In this document: piece by piece, positions 34,052-44,222 of the stretch
How the letters are laid out: each line of letters starts with the position of its first letter
Position numbering within the stretch: the stretch's first letter is position 1
Program-made: the position numbers and the translations under genes
Assembly (NCBI GenBank): GCA_024635475.1
Contig: JAGXIW010000003.1
Location: 372,001 to 436,000 of the forward strand
Reading direction: 5' to 3'
Source: a bacterium
GTDB lineage: Bacteria; Patescibacteriota; Gracilibacteria; BD1-5; UBA6164
DNA: 64,000 bases
Notes under the pieces: generated by a model
Told to the model about the DNA's origin: nothing
Seen by the model: only the letters and a program-made list of their open reading frames with translations
The model's database searches: none

Positions 34052-35359
34052 TTAATAAGCACTTATTTTATCAGTATCACAGTTTTCCGGATCATCAAAA
34101 CATTTATCAAGTGCAGTTGATCTCGCAGCTCTTTTCTTGGCTAGTTCTATTACAACTCAAAAAGTTTCTTTGCTTACAGTAGAGATAGTACTACCAAATA
34201 CTGGTACATATTCAGTGGCATATTCAAGTCATTTATCAAGAAGTACTGCTCATTTTAGTACTTTTGCTTTTCAGGCATCTATTTTTCATTCGGCTAGCAT
34301 CTTGTTTACTTCATCAACTCTGTTGTATACTCACATAACTTCATCATACACTTTTTTTAATTTGTCATATTTTCATTTTGCATCTTCATACATTTTGCTT
34401 CATTTCTCATATTTATCCATTGACCATTTCAGATCATTAAGTGCATATTTTACATCATCTCATCAATTTTTTTGTATCCATTTTTCAGCTTTTTCTCACA
34501 TTTCTCAAATAATCTCATCTTGTTTATCATTTACAAGTCAATCAAGTTGTTCTTTCATCTGATCAACAAGTTGATTAGCTTTTTCATCAGCTGATTTAAT
34601 CATTTCTTGTTTTTTTGTAATTTCTTGAAGTTTATCAAGCATATTATTTATATTTGTTTCATTTCATCTATATGTAGTATATTCCTTTGAAATAGCAGAT
34701 TTTACATCTTCATCTTCTATATCTCACATTATTTCTTCCCTTTTTTCCTTAAAGTATTGTCATTTTTGTGCATTAGGCATCATCTCATAAGTCAATTGTT
34801 TTTGCTTTTTTAAATCCTCTAGTTGTTTTTTTAAATCTTTATTTCCTGGATCAGCTTTGATTTGAGAAATTAAATCTTCTATTTTTGTATCTTTATTATT
34901 TATCTTTTCTACTGTTGCAAGTTTTTCTTTACATTCTTCATAACTACTCTGATATCAAGTAGGGAATTTTGCAAGTTTTTTACAACCATTCAAATCATCA
35001 TTTTTTACTGTTTCATCAAGGATTTTTTGTCAAACTCATTTTATACATTCATCAGGAGTATAAGACATAAGTCATCATTTTATTTTATCACAAACTGTAA
35101 AATCATTTTTATTTGTAGCAACAGTCATATAACATTTGTCACGAGGTGGATTACTTCAGGTATCTTTAAATTTTGTTCATTTTATCCTTTCACAAGCTGA
35201 TGGAGATCATGACTGAACTGCTGTAAATTGATAACAATGATCAGTATCTGGAGCCCAAGTACACATAAGATTACCAATTCCTGATAAAATAGAATCACAA
35301 GAACTTAAAAAAAATGCTAAAAATATTCAAATGATTATCTTACTTATATATTGTTTCAT
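34052..35359 (-). CDS. Lipoprotein with long helical/coiled-coil body
   Basis: 435 residues. The N-terminus MKQYISKIIIGIFLAFFLSSC is a lipoprotein signal with Cys at about residue 21. A Cys-containing domain follows (about 100 residues, paired Cys), then long charged helices (DLKKQLEDLKKQKQL, EKWIQKNGGDD) to about residue 360, and a weakly hydrophobic segment VPVFGSTISTVSKETFGVVI. Probably anchored outside the membrane as a spacer or adhesin. The next gene upstream encodes a membrane protein 18 bp away. No family recognised. Confidence 0.8.
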
Positions 35360-35377
35360 AATTTTGAAAATTAAAGA

Positions 35378-35833
35378 TTAAGATTTTTTTATCTTTATAA
35401 ATATCAAGATAATACTGATAAATAAAACAGAAACACTAGCCCAAATCATAGGTTTACTAAAACTATCAATTATATATATTGCAACTTCTGTATATCTTGG
35501 CTCAAAGAAATATAATTGAATTCAGAAAAATAAATTAAATCAATAAACAAGTAATATAAGTAAAAAATTAACTATCCAGAAATTGAGACGGATAATCCAT
35601 TTTATAAAAATTAATAAGTACAAAATTATAGTTAATAAGATTCAATATAAAGCTGGGATAAAATTTCAAAATCGTGTTGTAAAATCATTTACACTAGAAC
35701 TAATTATGGGAGTGAGAATCTTATTTCATCAAAGAAAATAAATAGAATAAAATACTCATATAAACAAAAGTCATAACAAAAAAGGAGCCCATTTAGATTG
35801 TATAAATCTAGTATAATCTCATTTATTATTCAT
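35378..35833 (-). CDS. Integral membrane protein, four predicted helices
   Basis: 151 residues with hydrophobic segments at about residues 17-34, 60-77, 85-107 and 126-146 and short charged ends. No motif recognised. It lies 18 bp before the lipoprotein gene on the same strand and may be cotranscribed with it. One CGA codon at 35672-35674. Confidence 0.7.
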
Positions 35834-35908
35834 ATTTATAAAGTTATATGATAAGTAATTATTATTTTACTTATTTTTTTTTAATTACAATAGTTTTTTA
35901 TTGACTAA

Positions 35909-36505
35909 TTAAATCTCATATTTTTTTAATTCTTTTCTTGTTTCTTTGTACTCAGGATGAAAAGACTCAACATGTTTCCAAAAATTATAAGAATGGTTTT
36001 TTACTTTTAGATGACAAGCCTCATGAATTATTACATATTCTAAAAATACTTTTGGGAGATGAACAAGTTTTAAGTTTATAACTATTTTTTGGATTCTTGA
36101 ACAACTTCACCGTTTTGATTTTAAATCTTTTATATAAAGTTTATCATAGGGAATTCATAAAAGTTTAGAATATTTATCAAGAAGTAGGATTGATTCTTGT
36201 TCTAGAATATTTTTTAAAAAAGTAGTAGTTGAGTTTTTCGATTTTATTAGATGTTTTTGAATTGCTTCGTTATCTTTTTCTATTTTCTCGCCAAAAATAA
36301 CTATAAAGTCATCTCAAATAGTTTCTATTTTTCTGTGGTTTTTTTCTTTTATTTTATCGATTAAAAGTTGTCATTTTTCTAAAAGTTTTTCTTCAAAATC
36401 TTTATCATTTTTTAATTTGAGAGGAATAGAAAGTTTTAAAGTTCAATCTGATAATAAACGAACATATCAATGTTTTATTTTAGAATAGTTTATTTGGTGA
36501 GACAT
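35909..36505 (-). CDS. YgjP/SprT-like zinc metalloprotease (DUF45)
   Basis: 198 residues. The zinc site YVIIHEACHL with a downstream His (KNHSYNFWKHV) is the HExxH plus His pattern of YgjP-like peptidases. The conserved motif before it, normally (R/K)WGSCS, reads SK(CGG)GSCS, with the CGG codon at 36110-36112 exactly where tryptophan is expected. The usual C-terminal FW pair is present. The substrate of the family is not well defined. Confidence 0.87.
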
Positions 36506-36510
36506 AAAAA

Positions 36511-37224
36511 TTATGAGATTAATAATAATAAATAGATAATGAGAATAATTATTGGTTGATGAATTATATAAATTATAAGTGAATTTTTTCACATAAATTT
36601 CAAGAAATTACTTATAATTCAAGTATGTTTTCATCAAAATAGTTTTCATAGCATTTGTTTTTTATCCAGAAAAATAGAGCTAGAATAAGCTAGGAGAAAT
36701 ACTCCAAAATATGGAATTAATGGATAAAAATCAGCTGAATAAAAAGACGGATAAGTAAATCATAAAAAAAATAAATAATGAACATTAGTTTCCATTGCAA
36801 AAAATACTGGAATCAAGATTATAATTATTCAAACAAGAAAATTCCAATATCGTAATTTACGAAAAAAGATTACAAGTAGAAAAGATAATGAAAAAAAATG
36901 TAATATACCAAAAGCAATAAATTGTTCTCTGAAAAAAATATATGTAAAAAAAGTTAAGAAAAAAGATATTATTCAAAGAAAAATAGAGTATTTAAGATAT
37001 TTTTTATTTATTTTATCTCAATACTTTTTTTCAGCAAGAAAAAAAGAAACTCAAGAGATACTTATAAAAAGTAATACTCATATTTTTCATATCAAAGACC
37101 GAAAAGTTTCAGAAAAGTTTGAAAAATCTATTGAAAATATATTTGATAAGGAATAATTAATATGAAAAATAATCATAAGTAGAATCGCTATTCCTCTAAA
37201 AATATCTAATTTTTCATATCTCAT
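36511..37224 (-). CDS. DUF1624 (heparan-alpha-glucosaminide acetyltransferase-like) membrane protein
   Basis: 237 residues. The start MRYEKLDIFRGIAILLMIIFH matches the first helix of DUF1624 proteins, which transfer acyl groups across membranes. About seven hydrophobic segments, then a C-terminal IIYIIHQPIIILIIYL helix with the family His. A CGG codon (37099-37101) lies in TF(x)SLIGKIGVLLFISISG, where relatives often have Trp; a CGA lies at 36850-36852. It is 5 bp before the YgjP-like gene. Confidence 0.8.
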
Positions 37225-37236
37225 ATTAAATATTTT

Positions 37237-37920
37237 TTAATTAATTTTAGGCATACTGTTTTTCAATTTATTAATTTGTTCTTCACTCATTCATTCTGTT
37301 GCTTGATTTATCATATCTTTTTGAAATGTTTCCATATCTGTAAATTCTATTCAGTCGGGAATTTTAAACATAGATTCTACAACTATCCATTCACTACATT
37401 TGTTATAAGGAATCTGTTCTAGATTTTTTGATATATCTGGAGAGTTTTCAGGAGTTTTTATATTTGCATTATTTTGTTTCGTTATTTCATTTGGATCTAT
37501 ATTTTTTATTTTAAATGCAGGTCAATTAGATCACCAAATATAAGTATAATCTCAATCTGTAAGCATATGATTTTCACTAGTTCATGCTTTGTCAGTTATG
37601 GTCATATCTATTCTAATTTTTTCTCAAGATATATAAATTATTTGGTCATTTTTCCATCATTCTTGTTCTGTTTCTATTTCACATTTTATATTTTTGATTT
37701 TTCATTCTGAAAATTTTTGCCATAAGTTCATAGATTCAGAGTCTGTTTTTGTATCTGTATTAGCTAAATCATCGCTTCCAGTTTGAGTAGCTCAAGTATT
37801 TATTTTTATAGATTCATTTTCTCCTGGACTATTAGTTTTTTGTACATTAAAAAAGAAAAACCCCGAGATAATTATTATAGCTAGAAAAGTTCATATATAA
37901 GGAAGATATTTTTTAGTCAT
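37237..37920 (-). CDS. Exported or membrane-anchored hypothetical protein
   Basis: 227 residues. One N-terminal hydrophobic helix (about residues 7-26, FLAIIIISGFFFF), a Ser/Thr/Asn/Asp-r linker (GATQTGSDDLANTDTKTDS), then a domain with a WQKFSEGKIKNIKCEIE start resembling small periplasmic lipoprotein-carrier folds, two Cys, and a helical tail. No lipobox. It lies 12 bp before the DUF1624 gene and may be cotranscribed with it and the YgjP-like gene. Function unknown. Confidence 0.7.
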
Positions 37921-37993
37921 AATTAAATAATTATAAAAATAAACCATACCATTATATATCTTAACTTAATTTTGTAAATATTAAAATTAAAAA

Positions 37994-38020
37994 ATCCCTT
38001 GTATAAAAACAAGGGATAAT
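37994..38020 (-). terminator. Terminator after metK
   Basis: ATCCCTTGT / ACAAGGGAT with a 6-nt loop, just past the metK stop on the minus strand, with an A-rich (minus-strand T-rich) flank at 37984-37993. Confidence 0.8.
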
Positions 38021-38022
38021 AA

Positions 38023-39147
38023 TTACAATAAAGCTTTAAATATTTCAACACTATCAAGTTCTTCCCAACTTACATCATCTCTTCAGAAATGTCAATATGA
38101 TGCAGTTTTTTGATATATAGGTTTTCTTAAGTCAAGTTTTGTAATTATTCAATTTGGAGATAAGTCAAAATTGTTGTGGATAGTATCTATAATTTTTTCT
38201 CTTGAAACTTTTTCTGTCCCAAAACAATCTACATAAATACTTATTGGTTTAGCAACTCAAATAGCATAGGAAAGTTGAATCTCACATTTATCACAGATTC
38301 AAGAAGCAACTATATTTTTTGCTAAGTATCTTGCAATATAAGCTCAGCTTCTATCTACTTTTGAAGGATCTTTTCATGAAAAAGCTCAACCTCAGTGTCT
38401 ACCAAATCAACCATAGGTATCAATTATAATTTTTCTTCAAGTTAATCCACAATCTCATTTTGGGCCTCAGATTTCAAATAATCAAGTAGGATTTATATGA
38501 AAAATAGTTTTATCATCAATCAAATCTCATAAAACTGGCTTAATAACCTCTTTTCTAATCTCTTCTTTAAGATGTTCTTGAGTTACATTTTTTCTATGTT
38601 GATTTGATATAACTACTGTATCAATCCTTACTAATCTATCTTCATCATATTCTACAGTTACTTGTGTTTTTCCATCTGGTAATAAAAATGGTAGTTTTCA
38701 ATTTCTTCTCACTTCTTCCAATTTTTTTGCTAAATTATGAGCATAGTAAATAGGAGCAGGCATAAGATGGGGAGTCTCATTTGATGCAAAACCATACATT
38801 AATCATTGGTCTCAAGCTCAACCTGTATCAACTCACATTGCTATATCTGGAGATTGAGTATTGATAAGTAAATGCACTCAAATTTCTTCTCAATCAAAAC
38901 AAGCCTCTGCTTCATTATAACCTATATCACAAATAGTTTTTCTAATAAGTTTAGTATAATTTACATTAGCTTTTGTAGTTATTTCTCAGGAAACTATTAC
39001 AGTTCAAGTAGTTACAAGGGATTCACAACCAACTCTAGAATACGGATCTTCTGCAAGACATGCATCAAGTATAGCATCACTTATTTGATCACAAAGTTTG
39101 TCAGGGTGTCAGCTTGAAACTGACTCAGAAGTTATAAAGTACTTCAT
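38023..39147 (-). CDS. metK: S-adenosylmethionine synthetase
   Basis: 374 residues, full length. MetK makes SAM from methionine and [23 protein letters not shown] with HPDK, MGVDTGAGDQGLMYG (ATP loop), and the later [18 protein letters not shown] are all family signatures. The product also feeds the radical-SAM Elp3 and HsdM in this window. It is preceded by a SAM-I riboswitch with terminator, so it is shut off when SAM is abundant. Confidence 0.96.
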
Positions 39148-39172
39148 AATATAATATTTTAAACAAATAAAA

Positions 39173-39201
39173 AACCTTTACTTTTATTAAAAGGAAAGGT
39201 T
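39173..39201 (-). terminator. Riboswitch-controlled terminator
   Basis: AACCTTT / AAAGGTT with inner pairing TTTTAATAAAA, followed on the minus strand by TTTTTTATTT. It lies between the SAM riboswitch and metK. Confidence 0.8.
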
Positions 39202-39230
39202 AGTCTAATTTTATACAAAATGTAGAATTT

Positions 39231-39336
39231 ATATCTTTCCTCTTATACGAGGTAGGAATTAGCACCATTACTTTATAAGTATGGTTGCTGGGGTAATGCA
39301 AACGAGCCTATTCTCTCTTACCCAACTCTTGATATT
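39231..39336 (-). ncRNA. SAM-I (S-box) riboswitch
   Basis: On the minus strand: ATATCAAGAG opening, then CCAGCAACC, then GGTGCTAATTCC and the closing AAGATAT that pairs with the start (P1). These are the conserved parts of the S-box core, including the GNTAATTCC internal loop. SAM binding would let the terminator at 39173-39201 form and stop metK transcription. The rest of the 39148-39456 spacer is AT-rich and holds the promoters of metK and the divergent gene. Confidence 0.9.
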
Positions 39337-39456
39337 TTGTTCTATTTGAACAGGGTCAGTTTATTTATTTATTTTTAAAATGCAAATAATTTAATATTGA
39401 TTTTTTAATAATTATGTTTATATATAAGAACATTAGATTATAATAAATAAAAAAAA

Positions 39457-40062
39457 ATGACGGTAACAATTAAAGATTTTTTCGAAGATTATAATTTATT
39501 AATAAATGAAACACAAATAAGTTGAGATGATATGGTACTATCTCTCGTTGAGTCAATAATAAATTTAAAGTTAGTTGAACAATGTCCAGAAAGTAATTTA
39601 TCTTCTGATCCGAAAACATTTGTAATACAAGAATCTACTAAAATAAAAAAAGATACTTTATCTAAAATACTAGAAACTTTTGATAGAATTGTACCTATAT
39701 GAAAACTTCGTAGAACTTTTAAAACTTTATTAAATAAAGAAGAATGAAAAAATTTTGAAAAATTATTAGAAATATATGATGATTATGGGCTAACAAAAAC
39801 TATTGATGAGGTCAAAAAATTAAAAATATTAAGTAATACTCCAGAAAATAGTTATTTAAAAATATTTATAAAAAGGTTAACTAGTTGAGACTCAGTAGAT
39901 TTTATTTTGCAAAGTGAATTAGAAAAAAAATGAACATATATAGAAGAAAATACTATGTTAGAAATTTGTGATGAAACTGAGCTTTTTATTGAAAAATTTA
40001 GATGTATGGTAATTTGATTGATTAATCAATCAAAAACTTGATATATTAATAAGAAAAATTAA
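39457..40062 (+). CDS. Hypothetical protein, paralogue of the 42060 gene
   Basis: 201 residues, helical and charged, no membrane segment. It starts MTVTIKDFFEDYNLL and contains YDDYGLTKTIDEVKKLKILS and FRCMVIGLINQS. The product of the gene at 42060-42689 has the same order: SVTIKTFFDKF, YDNFGLVKTKDFI with KERELLS, and FRFMLIGLINGS. The pair is clearly homologous. No known domain recognised. It is divergent from the metK riboswitch and is followed 44 bp later by a VF530-like gene. Confidence 0.8.
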
Positions 40063-40106
40063 TATATACATAATTAAATATATTATTAAAATTAAAATTA
40101 AAAATT

Positions 40107-40340
40107 ATGGAAAAAGCAAATAGAAATGATGAAATATTACATTGAGTTACTTTATCAATGATATTAGATTATTTAATTGAAGAATATGGTTTTGAAGAAT
40201 TAGGGGAATTAATTAGAATTAATTGTTTTGTGAGTAATCCTAGTAAACAATCAGCATTGAAATTTTTGAGAAAAACTGAATGGGCTCGTTTACAGGTTCA
40301 AGGGTTGTATGTGAGGACGGTAAAAGAAAAAAGGTGGTAA
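40107..40340 (+). CDS. VF530/DUF2132 family small DNA-binding-like protein
   Basis: 77 residues, whole protein is the domain. LHGVTLSMILDYLIEEYGFE, then ELIRINCFVSNPSKQSALKFL and RKTEWARLQVQGLYVR match the VF530 family pattern (LHG.TL..IL..LV..YGW.EL...I.INCF..NPS..SSLKFLRKTPWAR). The family fold is a small helical bundle proposed to bind DNA. It may be cotranscribed with the preceding hypothetical gene and is convergent with the DUF2130 gene, 4 bp apart. Confidence 0.9.
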
Positions 40341-40344
40341 TTAT

Positions 40345-41598
40345 TTAGGAATCTTCATCTAATTCACATTCTGTTCAGGCTCAAAGTTCTAGTTTTTCAG
40401 CTCAGGGAAGTGCTTGTCACATAAGACTTTCAAGTTCTCAATACATTCAAGTAACTGCATAAGTTGCTCTTTCTAAATCTTTTTCTCTTTTTTTCCAGTT
40501 TTTTTCCATAGCTCTTCTTTCTGAATCTATTCAGATTTTTAATTGTGAAAATACTTCAACCATCATAGAAATCTTTGATGAAAATTCTTCACTAGATAGG
40601 TATTTATAAAGCATTTCCATTTTTATATCTTTTCATTCAAGTGATTTTTCTACTTTTGAAATAGATAATAATTTATCTCTAAGCATATGTGCGACTGATA
40701 TAGCAAATTCAGGAACACAAACCATTATATCATCCACCATTCAGAATTTTTTTATATGTTTTGGTAAAACGGTAGTTATTAAAATTGCTATAGTTCAATT
40801 GATTTTTAGTTTATCTTCTTTAAGTTTCATAATCCAACAATCCTGCCAAGCTTTTGTATTTTTTGATTCCCAAATTATTGTTCAAACGGGAAGTCATAAA
40901 TTGTTTTTAACTGTTTGAATTATATCAGCTCATTTTACTCAAGTTACTATATCATCTATACTATCAATTGGAAAAGCTATTGAAATAGAATTTTTTAGAT
41001 CATCTTCTTGTATATCTCATTGAATTTGCTGTGATCATTGTTCTGATTTTCTTTTTAATTCATCGATTGTTTTTTTCATTTGTTCTTGTTGTTTTATCAT
41101 CTCAAGTTCTTTTTTTCTATTTTCTTCTTGCATTTTTTCCATTTTTTCATCTAATTCTTTCTTTGAACTTTCTTGCATTTTTTCAAACATTTTTGTTTCT
41201 ATTAACTTTCTCTCTTCAGACATTTTTTTCTCCATTTCTAATTCAAAATTTTTCTCTTTATCTTCTAAATCTCTTTGTTTTTTAAAAAAATCTAATTCTT
41301 TTTTTCTCATTTCCTGTTGTTCATCTTCTGCTTTTTTCAATCTATCTCACATATCTTTCATTTCAAGTTCTACTTTTTTTCTTTCCTCAGAAGCTTTTTT
41401 CTCAGCAAATTCTAGAGCTTGTTTTCTCATTTCAACAGTTTTTTCTTCCAATTCTTTTTCAAAAGCTATTTTTTGTTTTTCCTGTTCTTCTTTCAGTTTT
41501 AACTCCTGATTTTTTAAAATTTGAGAATACTTTTCATCTGCTATTTTGTCTAAATCTATTTCATTATGACAATGGGGGCAAGTTATTTTTTGAGACAT
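40345..41598 (-). CDS. DUF2130 protein with zinc ribbon and long coiled coil
   Basis: 417 residues. An N-terminal CPHCHNEIDL half zinc ribbon, a long coiled coil to about residue 190 (Lys/Glu-rich with many Met and Gln), then the conserved DUF2130 domain (KNSISIAFPIDSIDDI, GTIIWESKNTKAWQDCWI, AVLP-like strand) and helical C-terminus with GQALPGAEKLEL. The central domain resembles a nuclease-like fold (WESKNT). The role is unknown; related proteins occur widely in bacteria. Confidence 0.85.
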
Positions 41599-41682
41599 AA
41601 AAATTAGTTAGGAATTATATTTTTTATAATTTTAGTTTAAAAAGAATAAATTACAAAATAAAATAGTAAAATAATTTTTAAT

Positions 41683-41928
41683 TTACTTTTCTATTAACTT
41701 TTCTTTTTCTTTTCTAGTTAATTTTTTAATCTCATATTCTCTTTTACGAGCTTCGTTTAGAGTTTCAAATTCTTCTGTATAAATCATTTCTACTGGTCTT
41801 CTTATTTTTGTATAATGAGCTCATGATTTGAGATTATTGTGTTCGTGGAGCCTTTTTTGTATATCATTTGTTGAGCCAGTATAAAAACTATTATCAGAAC
41901 ATCTAAGTATGTAAACTTGAGGAATCAT
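41683..41928 (-). CDS. GIY-YIG nuclease-superfamily protein (UPF0213-like)
   Basis: 81 residues. The start MIPQVYILRCSDNSFYTGST is the GIY-YIG pair in the form VYIL...YTG, followed by DIQKRLHEHN (catalytic Arg region) and EARKREYEIKKLTRKEK, which is typical for the short UPF0213/YhbQ group. These small enzymes may act on branched or damaged DNA. Single gene, 84 bp before the DUF2130 gene. Confidence 0.88.
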
Positions 41929-42013
41929 AATTAAATATATAATAAAAAAATATTTTTTATTATATATTTAAATTAATTAAATTACAAGAAAATAAAAAAA
42001 ATTGTAAATACTA

Positions 42014-42044
42014 TTGACTATTTGTGTAAATTAATTATTATAAC
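42014..42044 (+). promoter_or_regulatory. Promoter candidate of the 42060 gene
   Basis: TTGACT (42014-42019) with TATTAT (42036-42041) at 16 bp, or TATAAC (42039-42044) at 19 bp. The segment TTGACTATTTGTGTAAAT recurs almost exactly upstream of the HD-domain gene (50376). Confidence 0.5.
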
Positions 42045-42059
42045 TAATATTAGTAAATA

Positions 42060-42689
42060 ATGTTTTCAAATATGAGTGTTACTATAAAAACATTTTTTGA
42101 TAAATTTGATGATTTAGTTCAAAATTTACAGTTTGGTGCTGATGATAATGTGATTGAAGCAATTAACTCAATTCTAAATTTGAGTTTACTTAAGCAACTT
42201 CCAGAAAATACATTAGCCCAAAAAAGTGAAGTATGTTTACTTTTAGAAGATACTGTAATAAAAAAAGAAACATTATCAGATACTCTTTCTGTTTTTGATG
42301 ATGTTGTTTTTAAGTGAAAGTTTTGTGCCAATTTTCAAGCATTGATAAATGATGAAGAAGAATCTAATTTATTTATTGAGTTATTAATAATTTATGATAA
42401 TTTTTGATTAGTAAAAACTAAGGATTTTATAAAAGAAAGAGAATTATTATCAAACTTACCAAAAACTAGTCCTTTTTACAGTTTAGTAAATAGATTAGAA
42501 AAATGAGAAAAGATTACTGCAATTTTGCAAAATGAATTAGAAAAAAAATGAATTGATGTAATTAAAAATCCAATTATAAAAGTATATGAAGATGTTCAAC
42601 TTTTTATGTATGAATTTAGGTTTATGCTTATTTGATTGATAAATTGATCGATTAATGTTCATTGAAGTACCGATACAAAAGTTAACTAA
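42060..42689 (+). CDS. Hypothetical protein, paralogue of the 39457 gene
   Basis: 209 residues from ATG 42060. A second ATG at 42072 gives MSVTIKTFFDKF, which aligns better with MTVTIKDFFEDY of its paralogue, so the true start may be 42072 (205 residues). Helical, charged and without membrane segments; it shares the YD.FGL.KT and F.LIGLIN segments with the paralogue. The promoter candidate is only about 20 bp upstream, so the leader would be very short. Convergent with the phosphoesterase gene. Function unknown. Confidence 0.8.
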
Positions 42690-42695
42690 TATTAT

Positions 42696-43799
42696 TTATT
42701 TTAAATTCAAAACTACTATTTCTGGAATATTTCATGTTCTTATGGGAGGTCACCAAGTTCCAACTCAATTGGATGTGTATAGATTATAATTATCTTTTGT
42801 ATAGAGTCAGTAATCTTTTCCTCAATAAATAAGACTTGTAATATATCCATAAGGCCACATTTGTCATTTATGAGAATGTCCAGAAAGCTGTAAGTTTATT
42901 CAAAAAATTCTGAATTCTTCTGTATATAATGGCACATGATAAAGAAGAATAGAAGGTTTATCCTTTTGAAAGAAAGATCTGTTTAATTTATCAAATGTTG
43001 AATATAAGTTTACCCTTGAACTTCAGCTTCTTTCATCTATATAACTTATTCCAACTATCTGAACTCAGTCTATTGTTACAAATTCATCTTTTAATTGTTT
43101 AATCTTTGTTTTGCTTAATATTTTTTCTACTTTTGACATTCATAGATAAGTTTCATGATTACCATTTACATAATATATTGGAGCATTTATAATATTTATA
43201 TAATCTGGTAAATGTTCTAAATTTCAATCTGATCAATCAAGTAAATCTCAACTAATAAAAACTATATCTGGTTTTTCATTGTTTATCATTTTTACTATTT
43301 TTTTCAGATAATTTTCTCTTAAAATAGCTCATAAATGTAAATCTGATAGAAAAATTATTTTTTTATTTTTCCAATTTTCAGGTAGATTTTGTATGGAGAT
43401 GTCTACATTTTTAATTATTGGATTTTTTGCATTATAAAGACCATATCATGTTAAAATCAAGCCAAAGAAAAGCAGTAATAATCATATTATTTTTAGGTTT
43501 GCATTTATATGAAATATTTTAATTACTATTAAAATAAAAGTTAAAAAAATAATGAGAGTTAATAAATTTAGAAGTAATCATAGCCATAAAGATGATGTGT
43601 AATAATAAAATCTTACAAAGACATTATTATAAAAATGCACAAGTGCAGAAGATGAAATAAAGCTAAGCGATAGAATAAAAAATGTTGCTATAAGAGCAAT
43701 TTTATATTTAGTTATTCAAAATAAAATCACTAGATAATAATACACTAAAAAGTGAGCTAAAAAGAACATCAGAATAATAGATACTAACGAAAGAGCCAT
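42696..43799 (-). CDS. Membrane-anchored metallophosphoesterase
   Basis: 367 residues. Four N-terminal hydrophobic helices (to about residue 140) precede a calcineurin-like phosphoesterase domain with complete metal motifs: LSDLHLG, SGDLLDG, NGNHET, LYHVP and SGHSHKGQM. The layout matches the YkuE/YaeI group, which acts on membrane lipids or surface metabolites. The exact substrate is unknown. The stop lies 6 bp from the convergent hypothetical gene. Confidence 0.9.
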
Positions 43800-43957
43800 T
43801 TTTAAAGAATTTAATATTTAAATTTATAATATTTTACTTTATTATATAATTATATCAATAATTTTTATATAATTATATTTGTTTATATAAAAATTATTGA
43901 TAAACTTATCTAAAGTAAAATTTAGAAAATATAAGTATAATATAAAAATTATAAGAT

Positions 43958-44218
43958 ATGCCAATTAATACGCCAAAATGAGGATGGAATTCCTCATCTT
44001 TGTCACAAATAAATAGAAATCCAAAAATATTATTAAATATTATTAGTGGTTATTCTTTATTACAAATAAAAGAAGTAGGAAAATTTTTAAAATCTAGGGA
44101 ATCAGAAAATATTTCTGAAGAAGATAAATCTAAACTTTTGATTAAAATTTGAAATAGAGAATCTATTTTATATACCAATAGGGAAGAAACAAAAAGAAGT
44201 ATCAAAAGTATTTTATAA
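43958..44218 (+). CDS. Short hypothetical protein
   Basis: 86 residues, starting MPINTPKGGWNSSSLSQINR and followed by a charged helical region (KSRESENISEEDKSKL). No membrane segment or known motif. The stop is 4 bp from the convergent Mur-ligase-like gene. An AT-rich spacer of about 160 bp precedes it. Two UGA codons must be read as Gly in the first ten residues region and later. Coding is probable. Confidence 0.6.
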
Positions 44219-44222
44219 TATT

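Noticed and set aside
34137-34562. 141-residue plus-strand frame, Ser/His-rich
   Set aside because: Mirror of the lipoprotein gene on the minus strand, which has a signal peptide and consistent UGA/Gly use.
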